Shown one piece after another: positions 38,156-50,135 of a DNA stretch of 64,000 bases (positions within the stretch are counted from its first letter, which is position 1; every line of letters begins with the position of its first letter). The translations under genes were made by a program, and so were the position numbers. The DNA is taken from the NCBI RefSeq assembly GCF_027627575.1, contig NZ_CP114065.1, forward strand, positions 7,068,001-7,132,000. Direction: 5' to 3'. This stretch comes from Kribbella sp. CA-293567. Its GTDB lineage: Bacteria > Actinomycetota > Actinomycetes > Propionibacteriales > Kribbellaceae. The notes below the pieces were generated by a model, which was given only the letters and a program-made list of their open reading frames with translations, was not told the DNA's origin and ran no database searches.

Positions 38156-40204
38156 GTGGACGCCAAGGTCGACCGGGACGCCTGGGGCGTGCCACAGCTG
38201 ACGGCCGGAGATCCTCTCGCCCTCGCCTACCTGCAAGGACAGAACGCCGCCACCGACCGGGCCTGGCAGCTCGAACTCGAGCATCACCGCGCGCTCGGCA
38301 CGAGCGCGGCCTTCCTCGGCCGGGAGGCGCTGGCCTGGGACGTCTTCGCCCGCCAGGCACGTCTCGACGACACCGCGCAGCGTTGCTGGGAGCAGCTCGA
38401 CGACGGCACCCGCGCCTGGACCTCGGCGTACGTGGACGGCGTCAACCGCAGCCTTCCCGGCGCCGCCGGCAGCGCGCCCGAGTTCGCCGCGACCGGCCTC
38501 GTCCCGTCGCGGTGGCAGCCCTGGGCTCCGATCAGCAACTGGCTCGCGATCCACATCCTGTTCGCCGGCTTCCCGACCAAGCTCTGGCGCGAGCACGTCG
38601 CCCGCCGGCTCGGCGAACCCTTCCTCGATCTCTTCAACGCCGAAGGCCCGGACACCGCCGGCAGCAACGGCTGGCTGATCCCGGGCAGCAGAACAGCCAC
38701 CGGTACGCCGATCATCGCCGGTGACCCGCACCGCTATGTCGAGAGCCCCGGCGTCTACCAGCAAGTCCGTCTCACCTGCCCCGAGTACGACGTCATCGGT
38801 CTCGCGGTCCCCGGCGTTCCCGGGATCGCCCATTTCGGCCACACCGGCGGCGTCGCCTGGGCGATCACCAACGCGATGGCCGACTACCAGGACCTGTACT
38901 CCGAACAGCTCCGGCGCACCGGATCCACGGTCGAAGCGCTCGGCCCCGACGGCTGGCAACCGGCCGCTCGGCACACCGAGGTGGTCGAGGTGGCCGGTGC
39001 GGACCCGGTCGAGATCGAGGTGATCGAGACGGCCCGCGGCCCGGTGATCATCGGCGGACCCGGCGAATCCCGGGCGATCAGCCTGCGCTACCCACCCCGG
39101 GTGACCCACCGGATCGGCTTCGAGGCGCTCCCTCAGTTGCTGGCGGCAACTACAGTCGAGGACGTCGATCGCGCCGTCGACCGGTGGGTCGAGCCGGTCA
39201 ACGTGGTGATGGCCGCCGACACCGCGGGCGGTCTGCTGCACCGGACCGCGGGGCTGGTCCCGACTCGGCACCAGGACAACCGCCTGCGCGTCGTACCGGG
39301 GTCGGAGGCGGAGCACCAGTGGCAGGGCTGGCACGATCCGATGCCTCGGGCCACTGTCGGCGAGGTGGCCGTGATGGCCAACAGCCGCGAGCTGGCCGAG
39401 CCGCTCGGCGTCGACTTCGCCGCCCCGCACCGCTTCCGCCGGATCCGCGAACTCCTGCTCGAGCGCGACGACTGGACCGTCGGCGAGATGCCGGTGATCC
39501 ACACCGACACCCTGCTGGGCTCGTCCGCCGCGCTGCTCGACCTGCTCGTCGACCTCGAGAACCTGTCGCCGGAGGCAACCGATCTCCGGCAGCAACTCCT
39601 GGCCTGGGACCGGCGCATGGACGCGGCCAGCACGATCGCCTCCAGCTACGCCGCGGTTCGCAAAGCCCTGGTACGCCGGCTCGCGGAGCACCCGGCTCTC
39701 GCCGTACTCGACCAGGGCCTCGACGTCCCCGAGCTCTTCGTCCCGTACCTCGACACGCTCGCCCACGCCTACTTCGCGCTGGAGAACCTGATCGCCACCG
39801 AACTCCTGCCGGACGTCAACCTCTCCTGGTTGACCCAGGAGGCTCTGGAGGAGGTGGCCCACCGCAAACCTCGCGGCCCGTGGGGCGACACTCACCACCT
39901 GACCCCGCTCCACGCACTACGAAGCCCGATTTTCGCTCCAGGTGAGGAACACTACGACCTTTCGGTCTCCGGCGACCACCACTGCGTCTGGTCCACCTCG
40001 GCCGTCCCCGGCCTGACCGACACCTGCATCCGGGCCTCCGCCGCCCGCTACGCCTGGGACGTCGCCGACCGCGACAACAGCGCCTGGATCGTCCCGCTGG
40101 GCGCGTCCGGCGTTCTCGGCGATCCCCATCACCACGATCAGCTGCCGCTCTGGCTCCGCGGCGAACTGGCCCCGGTCAACAGCGAGGTGCCCGTGGAAGG
40201 GTGA
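38156..40204 (+). CDS. Penicillin acylase-family Ntn hydrolase, without signal peptide
   Basis: The 682-residue protein has the S45-type acylase order. A short alpha part begins VDRDAWGVPQLTAGDPLALAYLQGQNAATDR. The self-cleavage site is G|S170-N-G-W, where Ser170 becomes the N-terminal nucleophile. The beta chain has the HTGGVAWAITNAMADYQDLYSE motif. Substrates in this family include penicillins, cephalosporins and acyl-homoserine lactones. Family members are normally secreted, but this one begins directly at the domain. GTG 38156 was chosen because the natural N-terminus starts there. Confidence 0.87.
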   Translation: MDAKVDRDAWGVPQLTAGDPLALAYLQGQNAATDRAWQLELEHHRALGTSAAFLGREALAWDVFARQARLDDTAQRCWEQLDDGTRAWTSAYVDGVNRSLPGAAGSAPEFAATGLVPSRWQPWAPISNWLAIHILFAGFPTKLWREHVARRLGEPFLDLFNAEGPDTAGSNGWLIPGSRTATGTPIIAGDPHRYVESPGVYQQVRLTCPEYDVIGLAVPGVPGIAHFGHTGGVAWAITNAMADYQDLYSEQLRRTGSTVEALGPDGWQPAARHTEVVEVAGADPVEIEVIETARGPVIIGGPGESRAISLRYPPRVTHRIGFEALPQLLAATTVEDVDRAVDRWVEPVNVVMAADTAGGLLHRTAGLVPTRHQDNRLRVVPGSEAEHQWQGWHDPMPRATVGEVAVMANSRELAEPLGVDFAAPHRFRRIRELLLERDDWTVGEMPVIHTDTLLGSSAALLDLLVDLENLSPEATDLRQQLLAWDRRMDAASTIASSYAAVRKALVRRLAEHPALAVLDQGLDVPELFVPYLDTLAHAYFALENLIATELLPDVNLSWLTQEALEEVAHRKPRGPWGDTHHLTPLHALRSPIFAPGEEHYDLSVSGDHHCVWSTSAVPGLTDTCIRASAARYAWDVADRDNSAWIVPLGASGVLGDPHHHDQLPLWLRGELAPVNSEVPVEG

Positions 40205-40215
40205 GTGCTGACCGT

Positions 40216-40242
40216 GCCCGGGGGCCGGCGTTGCTCCCGGGC
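40216..40242. terminator. Probable terminator after the acylase gene
   Basis: GCCCGGG (40216-40222) and CCCGGGC (40236-40242) form a 7-bp GC stem just after the acylase stop. The convergent small gene ends 14 bases further on. No T-run is present. Confidence 0.5.
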
Positions 40243-40255
40243 GGTTGGCGTGAGA

Positions 40256-40441
40256 TCAGCTGGAGACCTTGGCGTCCTTGGCAGTGCGGTGGTCTCGGGG
40301 TCTGCGTTCGGTGGGGATCTGGGACGAGGAGCGTGGCGATGGGCAGACCGGGCCGCGGTCGATAGGACCGCCGCCCAGCCTCCTGCTCTTCCACTGCTTC
40401 TCTTCGTAGTCGTAGTAGGTGTCAACGCCTCCGACGGTCAT
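40256..40441 (-). CDS. Putative small basic protein
   Basis: This 61-residue frame begins MTVGGVDTYYDYEEKQWKS, with tyrosine-rich and later arginine/serine-rich parts, and has a single cysteine. The ribosome-binding site GGGAGG is 6 bases before the ATG, which is why I keep it. No family is recognised, and codon use is only partly convincing. It is upstream of nothing else on its strand and its 3' end faces the acylase. Confidence 0.45.
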   Translation of the reverse strand: MTVGGVDTYYDYEEKQWKSRRLGGGPIDRGPVCPSPRSSSQIPTERRPRDHRTAKDAKVSS

Positions 40442-40566
40442 AGGTGTCCTCCCGGTTGTCCCCCCGGTCACGGCTCCCTGCTCGGCCTTCTCTACAGTCC
40501 GTCACCAAGCGCCACAAGACAAGCGATTCTTGAACTACCTGCACCATCCGGACAGGTAAAGATCTT

Positions 40567-42288
40567 TCAGTTCGCGTAGATGGCGACGGTATGTCCCGCC
40601 AGCCGCACACCATCGGTGACGATCGCGGCGTCGCCGAAAGCCATCACCTGGTACGCCGGTGCGTCGGCGAGCGGGACCGTCACCTCGGCGTCGTCGAGGT
40701 TGACCACCACCCGGTGAGCTCCGCGCCGCACGACCAGCCACGCATCGGCGTACGAGACGTCGACCGACGAGAGCTCTCCGCTGCGCAGGTCGTCGCTCCG
40801 GGACCGCAGGGCGAGCAGATCGCGGTACCAGCGCAGCAGTTCCGCGTGCGGCGCCTGGTCCACCTCGGTCCAGTCGAGCACCGAGCTCTGCCAGGTGGCC
40901 GGGTCCTGCGGGTCGGGGATCTCCTCCGCATCCCATCCGTACGCCGCGAACTCCCGTCGCCGCCCGGCCCGGACCGCCTCGGCCAGGTCCGGCTCGGTGT
41001 GGTCGGTGAAGTACCGCCAGGGCGTCGAGGCGCCCCACTCCTCCCCCATGAAGAGCATCGGCGTGTACGGCGATGTGAGTACCAGCGCGGCCCCGATCGC
41101 CAGCTGCCCCGGGGTGAGGGCCGGCCGATCGCCGAGCGCCCGGTTGCCGACCTGATCGTGGTTCGACGTGTAGGCGAGGAACTGCCAGCCGCTGTGCCGC
41201 TCCCGGTCGACCGGCCGCCCCCAGTCCTTCTCCCGGAAGGTGGAGTACGACCCGTCGTGCAGGAAGACCTGGGTCAACGTCTTCGCGAAGACGGCCGGAT
41301 CGCCGAAGTCCACGTAGTAGCCGGCCTTCTCGCCGGTCAGCAGAGAGTGCAGCGCATGGTGGAAGTCGTCGCTCCACTGCGCGGTCATGCCGAGCCCGCC
41401 CTCGCCCGCCGGCTCCACCATGCGCGGGTCGTTGAGGTCCGACTCCGCCACCAGGCCGAGCGGACGGCCCAGCTCCGAGGCCAGCGCGGAGGTCTCCGTC
41501 GAGAGCTGGGCCAGCAGGTGCTGTGGGCTGTCGTCGACCAGTGCGTGCACCGCGTCGAGCCGGAGGGCGTCGATGTGGAAGTCGCGGAACCACCGCAGCG
41601 CGTTGTCGCAGATCCACCGGCGTACTTCGTGACTGCCCTCGTCGTCCAGATTGACCGCGGGGCCCCACGGAGTGGTGTGCTTCGAGGTGAAGTAGGGCCC
41701 GAAGGAGTCCAGGTAGTTCCCGCTCGGCCCGAGGTGGTTGTAGACGACGTCCAGACACACGGCCAGGCCGACCGCGTGACAGCGGTCCACGAAACGCTGC
41801 AGCTCGGCAGGCCCGCCGTACGGCTCGTGCACCGCGTAGAGGTCGACACCGTCGTACCCCCAGCCGTGCCGACCCGGGAACGCGGCCACCGGCATCAGCG
41901 AGACGACCTCGACTCCCAGCGCCACCAGGTAGTCGAGGTGGCCGGCTGCCGCCTCCAACGTGCCTTCGGGAGTGAACGTGCCGAGGTGCAACTCATAGAA
42001 GACAGCACCTCGTACGTCGCGCCCTGCCCACTCCGCGTCGCTCCACTCGAACTGGCTCGAGTCGAACACCCGGCTGGAGCCATGCACCCCGTCAGGCTGC
42101 CAAGGGCTCCGCGGATCAGGCATCGGCTCGCTGCCGTCGACAGAGAAAGCGTAGGACGTGCCGTGCCCAGCCGAAGCCACCTCCAACGACCACCACCCGC
42201 CGTCGCCCTTCCGCATCTCCTGCGACGAGTCCGAAAGGACCAGTGCAACGGCGGAAGCACCGGGTGCCCAGACGGTGAACGTGTGCAA
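40567..42288 (-). CDS. treZ: Malto-oligosyltrehalose trehalohydrolase TreZ
   Basis: This 573-residue GH13 enzyme has an N-terminal E-set domain (FTVWAPGASAVALVLSD) and the barrel motifs VCLDVVYNHLGPSGNY, IDALRLDAVHAL (nucleophile D) and LVAESDLND (acid E). TreZ cuts trehalose off the end of maltooligosyl-trehalose. The start is TTG 42288, with a GGAG site six bases upstream inside the treY end; the gap to treY is 2 bases. It is the last gene of treX-treY-treZ. Confidence 0.92.
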   Translation of the reverse strand: MHTFTVWAPGASAVALVLSDSSQEMRKGDGGWWSLEVASAGHGTSYAFSVDGSEPMPDPRSPWQPDGVHGSSRVFDSSQFEWSDAEWAGRDVRGAVFYELHLGTFTPEGTLEAAAGHLDYLVALGVEVVSLMPVAAFPGRHGWGYDGVDLYAVHEPYGGPAELQRFVDRCHAVGLAVCLDVVYNHLGPSGNYLDSFGPYFTSKHTTPWGPAVNLDDEGSHEVRRWICDNALRWFRDFHIDALRLDAVHALVDDSPQHLLAQLSTETSALASELGRPLGLVAESDLNDPRMVEPAGEGGLGMTAQWSDDFHHALHSLLTGEKAGYYVDFGDPAVFAKTLTQVFLHDGSYSTFREKDWGRPVDRERHSGWQFLAYTSNHDQVGNRALGDRPALTPGQLAIGAALVLTSPYTPMLFMGEEWGASTPWRYFTDHTEPDLAEAVRAGRRREFAAYGWDAEEIPDPQDPATWQSSVLDWTEVDQAPHAELLRWYRDLLALRSRSDDLRSGELSSVDVSYADAWLVVRRGAHRVVVNLDDAEVTVPLADAPAYQVMAFGDAAIVTDGVRLAGHTVAIYAN

Positions 42289-42290
42289 GC

Positions 42291-44692
42291 TCAGCTCCTT
42301 GCGAGTAACGCCACCGGAAGATCTGCCAGTAGCTCTGCGATCCGAGTCGCTCCACTACCCACCGAGCGCCCGGTCAACACGTCCTGCCAGTCCCCCTCGG
42401 GCAGTACGACGGTGCTGTCGCCCCAGCCGCCCAGCCGATGCAGAGCCACCGGCAGCCGAGTAGCGACCGTCACCACCGAGTCACCTCGGCAGAAGGCGAC
42501 CGCATGGCCACTGGACGTCGGAAGCGGCTTGTAGCTCCCCGCGAAGGCCTCCGCGTTCTGCCTGCGCAGCCGCAGCGCCTTCGCCGTCACCAGCAGCTTC
42601 TCCTCGGCCAGCCCGTGCGGCCGGGCACCGGCGTCCAGACGAGCCAGCCGCTCGATCCGCCGCCCGTAGTCGACCGGTCGGCGGTTGTCCGGGTCCACCA
42701 GCGACAGGTCGACCAGCTCCGTGCCCTGATAGACGTCAGGAACGCCGGGCATGGTGAGCTGCACCAACTTCTGCCCGAGCGTCGCCGCCCGGATGTGCTC
42801 GGACTGCCCATCGGCGAACCGGCCGATCGCCGCCAGCAGGGTCTCGTCGCCGAGCACCCCGGTGATGAACGACGCCACGGCCTCCTCGTACTCCGAGTTC
42901 GACGACGTCCAGCTCGTGTGCCGCTTGGCCTCTCGCGTGGCCTTCAGAACATAGGCCTGCAGGCGCTCCTCGGCGATCGGGCCATCGTCCCAGGTCCCGA
43001 AGATCGTCTGCCAGACCAGGTACTCCGTACTGCCGTCCAGCTCCGAGTCGCGATGCTGCTCGCTCAGCGACCGCCACGACCGAACTGCCTCCGTCCAGGC
43101 GGCCGGCTGCTCCGACAGCACTCCCAGCCGGGCCCGGACATCCTCCGACCGCTTGGTGTCGTGGGTGGACAGCGTGGTCATCGTGCGCGGCCAGCGATCG
43201 TTCAGCCGGGCGGCGAAGGCATGGAACTCCTCCGGCGAGACCCCGAAGTGCTGCGGATCTCCGCCGACCTCGTTCAGCGACGTGAGCCGGAACCAGCGGT
43301 AGAAGGCGGTGTCCTCGATCCCCTTGGCCATCACCGGTCCGCAGGTCTGCTGGAACCGCACGATCAGTTCGTGCCTGGCTTGCTCGTCGATCCGGCTCGC
43401 GGTACCGGCCTCGCGGCCGAGCAGCAGGTCGCGGACCAGTTCGAGCGTCTCCTGCTGGTCCTCGTCCAGGTTGCGCCGAGCCTTCTCGACCGCGTGCTCC
43501 AGCGCCCGGATCGACGTCGGATCAGGCTGCTCCCCCGGTACGACGTACGCGCGGTACCGGTCGAAGTTCACCAGGAGCTCGACGACCACCAGGTGGAAGG
43601 CGCGGCGCGTGTGGTCGCGCAGACGCACGTCGTCCTGGCAGATACGCGCCAGCAACTCGACCAGCCGGTGCACCTCGGCGTACTGGCCGTGCTTCACGAC
43701 CTCACGCTTCGCCTGCTCCACCACCGATCCGAAGTCGGCGGGCTCGCCCGTCAGCTCCGAGTGGAGGGCCGACAGCGGCGCTGCTCCAGCGGGATCCACG
43801 AACAGCCCACCCACACGCAGGAGGGCGTCGTACCCGGTAGTGCCGGCGCAGGGCCAGTCCCCGGGCAGCTCTTCGTCGCCTTCGAGGATCTTCTCGACCA
43901 CGACCCAGGCGCCGCCGGTGCGCTCGGCCAGGCGCCGCAGGTAGCCCCGCGGGTCGGCCAGGCCGTCCGGGTGATCGATGCGGAACCCGTTGAGCTTCCC
44001 CTCGTGCAGCAAGGAGAACAGCAGCTCGTGGGTGGCCTCGAAGACCTCCTGGTTCTCCACCCGGACAGCGGCCAGGGTGTCGACGTCGAAGAAGCGCCGG
44101 TAGTTCAGCTCCTCGTCCGCGACCCGCCAGTGCGCCAGCCGGTACCACTGCTCGGTCACCAGCTCCGCGATCGGCAGCGACTCCGTGCCGGGCCGCAGCG
44201 GGAACTCGTGGTCGTAGTAGCGCAGGACGTCGTTGTCCACGGACAGCTCGCCGTCGGCCAGCACCTTGCCGATCCGCTGGCCGAGCACCGCCATCAGGAG
44301 CGGCTGGTTGCCCGACCCCCAGTCGACGTCGAACCAGTCCGCGTAGGGCGAGCCGGGGCCGTCCCGCAGTACGGACCAGAGGGCGGTGTTGAGCCGGGCC
44401 GGGGTCGGCACCGCCACATGGTTCGGTACGACGTCCGCGATCGCGCCCATCCGCTGGTCGTCCAGCCGCGCAGAGAGCCGGTCGAAGGCCTCGCGGCCCC
44501 CGGCCGGCTCGGACAACCTGCTGTGATCCACCACGTCGTACCCGTGCATGGAGCCGGGTGCGGCCTGCAGGATCGGGGACAGGTAGAGGTGCGAGATCCC
44601 GAGGCTGTGCAGGTACGAAACGATCTCGGCGGCCGCGTCGAAACCGAACTCCGCGTGCACCTGCACCCGGTACGTGGCCTGCGGGACCGCTG

Positions 44693-44696
<4 letters not shown>
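42291..44696 (-). CDS. treY: Malto-oligosyltrehalose synthase TreY
   Basis: The 801-residue GH13 enzyme has the TreY signature ATYRVQVHAEFGFDAAAEIVSYLHSLGISHLYLSPI, then GAIADVVPNHVA, FRIDHPDGLADPRGYL (nucleophile D) and VVVEKILEGDEELP (acid E). It turns the reducing end of maltodextrin into a trehalose linkage in the cytoplasm. It overlaps treX by 4 bases. The trehalose made here probably serves osmotic or desiccation tolerance. Confidence 0.93.
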
Positions 44697-46810
<2,114 letters not shown>

Positions 46811-46887
46811 TCGACGACGGTACCCACCCCTACCCCCTTCCGAAGAACGGCGGGGTGTTTCGTCCCGATGAATTCACCTGGCCGGAG

Positions 46888-46926
46888 CACCGGAAAGTTG
46901 CAGCAAGCTGCAGCAGAGATCCGGTG
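46888..46926. other. Nested hairpin in the intergenic region before the DUF1906 gene
   Basis: An outer stem CACCGGA/TCCGGTG (46888-46894, 46920-46926) encloses a perfect inner stem TGCAGC-AA-GCTGCA (46899-46912). It is 159 bases before the start of the secreted-protein gene and 78 bases upstream of the treX start. It could be an RNA structure in a leader or a protein-binding site. The rest of the 274-base gap shows no gene. Confidence 0.45.
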
Positions 46927-47084
46927 TGGGCCTGGTCAGGAGCCGATAGGGTCCGCGGATCGGGGTGATTGCCGGGGGCTCTTCGACAAGTCGCTGCTGC
47001 TCGCCTTGGATGGCGTCGGGGCTGGGGATGTGGGGGCAGGCAGTCACGTCCCGGAGCAGCCGTCCGTCGTTGTGAGGAGCTTTG

Positions 47085-49115
47085 GTGAGGCTAGTCAGAC
47101 CTGTTGTGTTTTCGGTCGCAGTGGCGCTGGTGGGTGGCGTGGTCGCCACGGCGGCGGCTCAGGGGGCGGGTGACCGGACCGTTTCCTATCGAGGATACGA
47201 AGTGACCGTGCCGGCGAACTGGCCGGTGGTGGACCTGGCGAAGGACCCGACGGCTTGTGTCCGGTTCGACCGGCCGGCGGTGTACCTGGGGCGCAGTACG
47301 GGGCAGGCGGACTGTCCTTCGCGCTTGGTCGGCCGCAGCGAGGGGCTGGTGCTGGAGCCGTTGACCAGGGCGGCTCGGTCGAGTGACGGCGAGCTCCAGA
47401 TCGCCGTGGCAGACGCGGGCGTGCTGGCGACGGCGTACCACGCTCCGGGCGCCGAGCAGGTCGCCCGGAAGGTGCTGAAGTCGGGCAAGGTCACCTCCAA
47501 GGCGCAGGCCGTTCAGCAGCCGCGGCAGGCTCAAGCGGCACCCTCGATCGTGGCGACCGGGACCATCGGCGCTCCCGGGTTCGACACCTGCGCGGCTCCG
47601 AGCCAGGCAGCGATGGACGCCTGGAAGTACCCGGCTTCGCCGTACCGGGCGGTCGGGATCTACACCAGCGGCGCCCTCCGTGCCTGTGACCAGCCGAACC
47701 TGACGCCGGAGTGGGTCGCCGCGAACGCGGCGAAGGGCTGGCAGTTCCTGCTGATCGATGTCGGCATGCAGGCCCCCTGCACCACCTTCAGCAGCAAGAT
47801 GTCGACGGACCCCGCCATCGCCTTGACCGAGGGCCGTACTGCAGCGGCCAACGCCGTTGTGGCGGCGCAGGCGCTCGGGTTCGCGCCGCGGAGCGCGATC
47901 TACAGCGACATCGAGAACTACCCGTCGACCGCGTCCTGCAAGGCCTCCGTGCTGTCCTATCTGAGCGGCTGGACGCAGGAGCTCAACTCCCACGGCTACG
48001 TCAGCGGTACGTACGTCAGTGCGAGCTCAGGCGGGGTTGACCTGTCCAGCGCCTACAACAGCACCGCCTACACCCGCCCGGACAACCTGTGGTTCGCCCA
48101 CTGGGGATCGACCCCGGCCGGCACCAGCCGCTTCATCCCGGCCACCTACTGGTCCAACCACCAGCGCGTGCACCAGAACGTCGGCAACGTCACCGAGACC
48201 CATGGCGGCGTCAGCATCACCATCGACAGCAACGCGTTGAACCTGACCGCGCCACCGGTCCCAGTGACCGGCTTCGACGCGACCGGCTCGAACGCCACAG
48301 CAGCGCTCCGCTGGACGGTCCCGACCGGCACCAAGCTGGGCCAGGTCATCGTGCGCCGCAACACCGGCGCCACCCCGCCCGCACTGCCCACCAGCGGTAC
48401 CGCGGTCTACGCCGGCACAGCCAGTACTGCGGGTGCCCCCGGCTTGGCGGCGGCGACCAGCTACACGTTCCGCGCCTGGATCAAGGACACCACCGGCAAG
48501 ATCGGCCCGGGAGCAGACACCTTCCTCGCCGGCACCCGGGCCACCATCGCCGCGAGTTCCGCCTCGATCATGTACACCGGCGGAGTCACCCTCAGCAGCA
48601 AAGCCACCCGGGTCGACACTGCGGCCGGGCTGGCCGGAGTACCGATGACGCTGTACTCGAAGGCGAAGAACGGGACCAAGTGGACGACCGTCACCACGGT
48701 CATGTCCTCCGCTACCGGCGACGCCACGTCCCTGCAGAAGCCTGCGGTCTCCACCTACTACATGTGGGGCTACAACGGCTCGGCCGACCTGCTCGGCTCG
48801 CGCAGCAGCGCAGTACTGGTGGAGGTCCGCCCGGCGATGTCGGGCTACCTGACACCGGCCGCGATCAAGCTCGGCGCAAGCACCCTGCTCTACGGCTACC
48901 TCAACCCCCCGCACGCCGGGACCACGGCCTACCTGCAGCGCAGATCCGGCACCACCTGGGTAGCCGTCACCACCGTCAAACTGACCACCAACGGCAAGTA
49001 CACCTTCAGCATCAAGCCAACAGCCCGAGGCACCTACACCTACCGAGTCGTCTGGCTGGCCGACGCGGACCACCAGGGCACCCAGACCCCGTCCAAGGTC
49101 CTCACCGTCAGCTGA
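47085..49115 (+). CDS. Large secreted protein with DUF1906 (glycoside-hydrolase-like) domain
   Basis: The protein has about 676 residues and a Sec signal peptide (VRPVVFSVAVALVGGVVATAAAQGA, cleavage near residue 26). Residues about 155-385 match the Rv2525c-like TIM-barrel domain: GAPGFDTCAAPSQAAMDAW, AVGIYTSGALRACDQPNL, and SAIYSDIENYPSTASCK with the acidic residues of the active-site region. Two or more Ig/fibronectin-like beta domains follow (FDATGSNATAALRWTVPTG and a later RGTYTYRVVWLAD repeat). It probably acts on the cell wall. GTG 47085 has a GAGGAG site five bases before it; TTG 47082 is possible. Confidence 0.82.
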   Translation: MRLVRPVVFSVAVALVGGVVATAAAQGAGDRTVSYRGYEVTVPANWPVVDLAKDPTACVRFDRPAVYLGRSTGQADCPSRLVGRSEGLVLEPLTRAARSSDGELQIAVADAGVLATAYHAPGAEQVARKVLKSGKVTSKAQAVQQPRQAQAAPSIVATGTIGAPGFDTCAAPSQAAMDAWKYPASPYRAVGIYTSGALRACDQPNLTPEWVAANAAKGWQFLLIDVGMQAPCTTFSSKMSTDPAIALTEGRTAAANAVVAAQALGFAPRSAIYSDIENYPSTASCKASVLSYLSGWTQELNSHGYVSGTYVSASSGGVDLSSAYNSTAYTRPDNLWFAHWGSTPAGTSRFIPATYWSNHQRVHQNVGNVTETHGGVSITIDSNALNLTAPPVPVTGFDATGSNATAALRWTVPTGTKLGQVIVRRNTGATPPALPTSGTAVYAGTASTAGAPGLAAATSYTFRAWIKDTTGKIGPGADTFLAGTRATIAASSASIMYTGGVTLSSKATRVDTAAGLAGVPMTLYSKAKNGTKWTTVTTVMSSATGDATSLQKPAVSTYYMWGYNGSADLLGSRSSAVLVEVRPAMSGYLTPAAIKLGASTLLYGYLNPPHAGTTAYLQRRSGTTWVAVTTVKLTTNGKYTFSIKPTARGTYTYRVVWLADADHQGTQTPSKVLTVS

Positions 49116-49150
49116 CTCGAGCGACGGATGCCGCGGCGTCCTGGTCGGAC

Positions 49151-49855
49151 TCAACTGTGTGACTTCTCGTTCACCTGTCTGACCAGCGCCGCGGCGATCG
49201 CGTTGAGCTTGGTGTTGCTGGTCTGGGAGAGGCGGGTCAGGAAGGCGAAGGCGCGGTCGGAGTCCAGGTGGTAGCGCTCCATCACGATGCCGACGGCCTG
49301 GCCGATCACGTTGCGGGTGGCCAGTGCCTCGGTCATCGTCTGGTCCTGGCGGGCCCACCCCATCGCCAGCGCGACCTGGCCGGCGAACATGCTGCCCAGC
49401 TGGATCGCGTCCTGGTCGATCGAGTTCGGCTCGGTCGCGTACAGGTTCAGTGCGCCGCGGACGTGCGGTACGGCGCGGAACTGGAAGGCGACCTGCGAGC
49501 CGAAGCCGAGTGCCGCCGCCTTCGGGCCGAAGTCCGGCCAGCGCGGGTCGGCGGCCAGGTCGTTCACCGCGACCACCGGCTCTTCGACCGCCGCCTCCAG
49601 ACAGGGGCCTTCACCCAGCTCGTACTGCAGGTGGTCGGCCCGGATCACCGTCGGCCCGGTCGGCGCCAGGGTCTGGATCCGGCCTTCCTTGGTGGTGATC
49701 GAGATACTCGCGTCGACGATCCCCGGGACGGTGTCGGCGGCCACCCGGGTGATCACCGCCAGCGTCTCGTCCAGGTCGATCGGAGCACGCAGCGAAGCGG
49801 CCACCTCGGCCATCGCGTCGGCGATCTCCAGGTGCAGGTCATCGTGTCCGGTCAT
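49151..49855 (-). CDS. GAF-ANTAR RNA-binding antiterminator-type regulator
   Basis: The 234-residue protein has a GAF sensor (about residues 25-165, with LGEGPCLEAAVEEPVVAVNDLAADPRWP) and an ANTAR domain at about 175-230 (TRNVIGQAVGIVMERYHLDSDRAFAFLTRLSQTSNTKLNAIA). It is the most divergent of the three GAF-ANTAR proteins in this window. The 3' end is close to the convergent DUF1906 gene. RNA targets are not identifiable here. Confidence 0.83.
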   Translation of the reverse strand: MTGHDDLHLEIADAMAEVAASLRAPIDLDETLAVITRVAADTVPGIVDASISITTKEGRIQTLAPTGPTVIRADHLQYELGEGPCLEAAVEEPVVAVNDLAADPRWPDFGPKAAALGFGSQVAFQFRAVPHVRGALNLYATEPNSIDQDAIQLGSMFAGQVALAMGWARQDQTMTEALATRNVIGQAVGIVMERYHLDSDRAFAFLTRLSQTSNTKLNAIAAALVRQVNEKSHS

Positions 49856-50135
49856 CCGTCAGCTCCTCCACGGAAGCCGATTCCCCCCAAGGAGTCGGCG
49901 CTTCCTGTCACCAGTGTGCGCCAGACCTGCCCGAACAGGACGACCCCGGCGCTGGTTTCCTCAACGCCGGGGCCTGAAAGCTGCAGAACCTCGAGTTCCT
50001 GCACCCTCGTGATCGTCCTGTGCCCGTCCGCGCCAGGCCTAAGCAGGATCCGCGGCGGCAACCCGATGTGTCCACGCCTGCGACGTTTCGATCACTTACC
50101 GCGTTCGAGAAGCCACATAGAGTAGGTTCTCCGGC

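Noticed and set aside
38117-39913. A 598-codon open frame on the minus strand opposite the acylase gene
   Set aside because: It has no recognisable protein motifs and is explained by high GC at third codon positions of the real gene.
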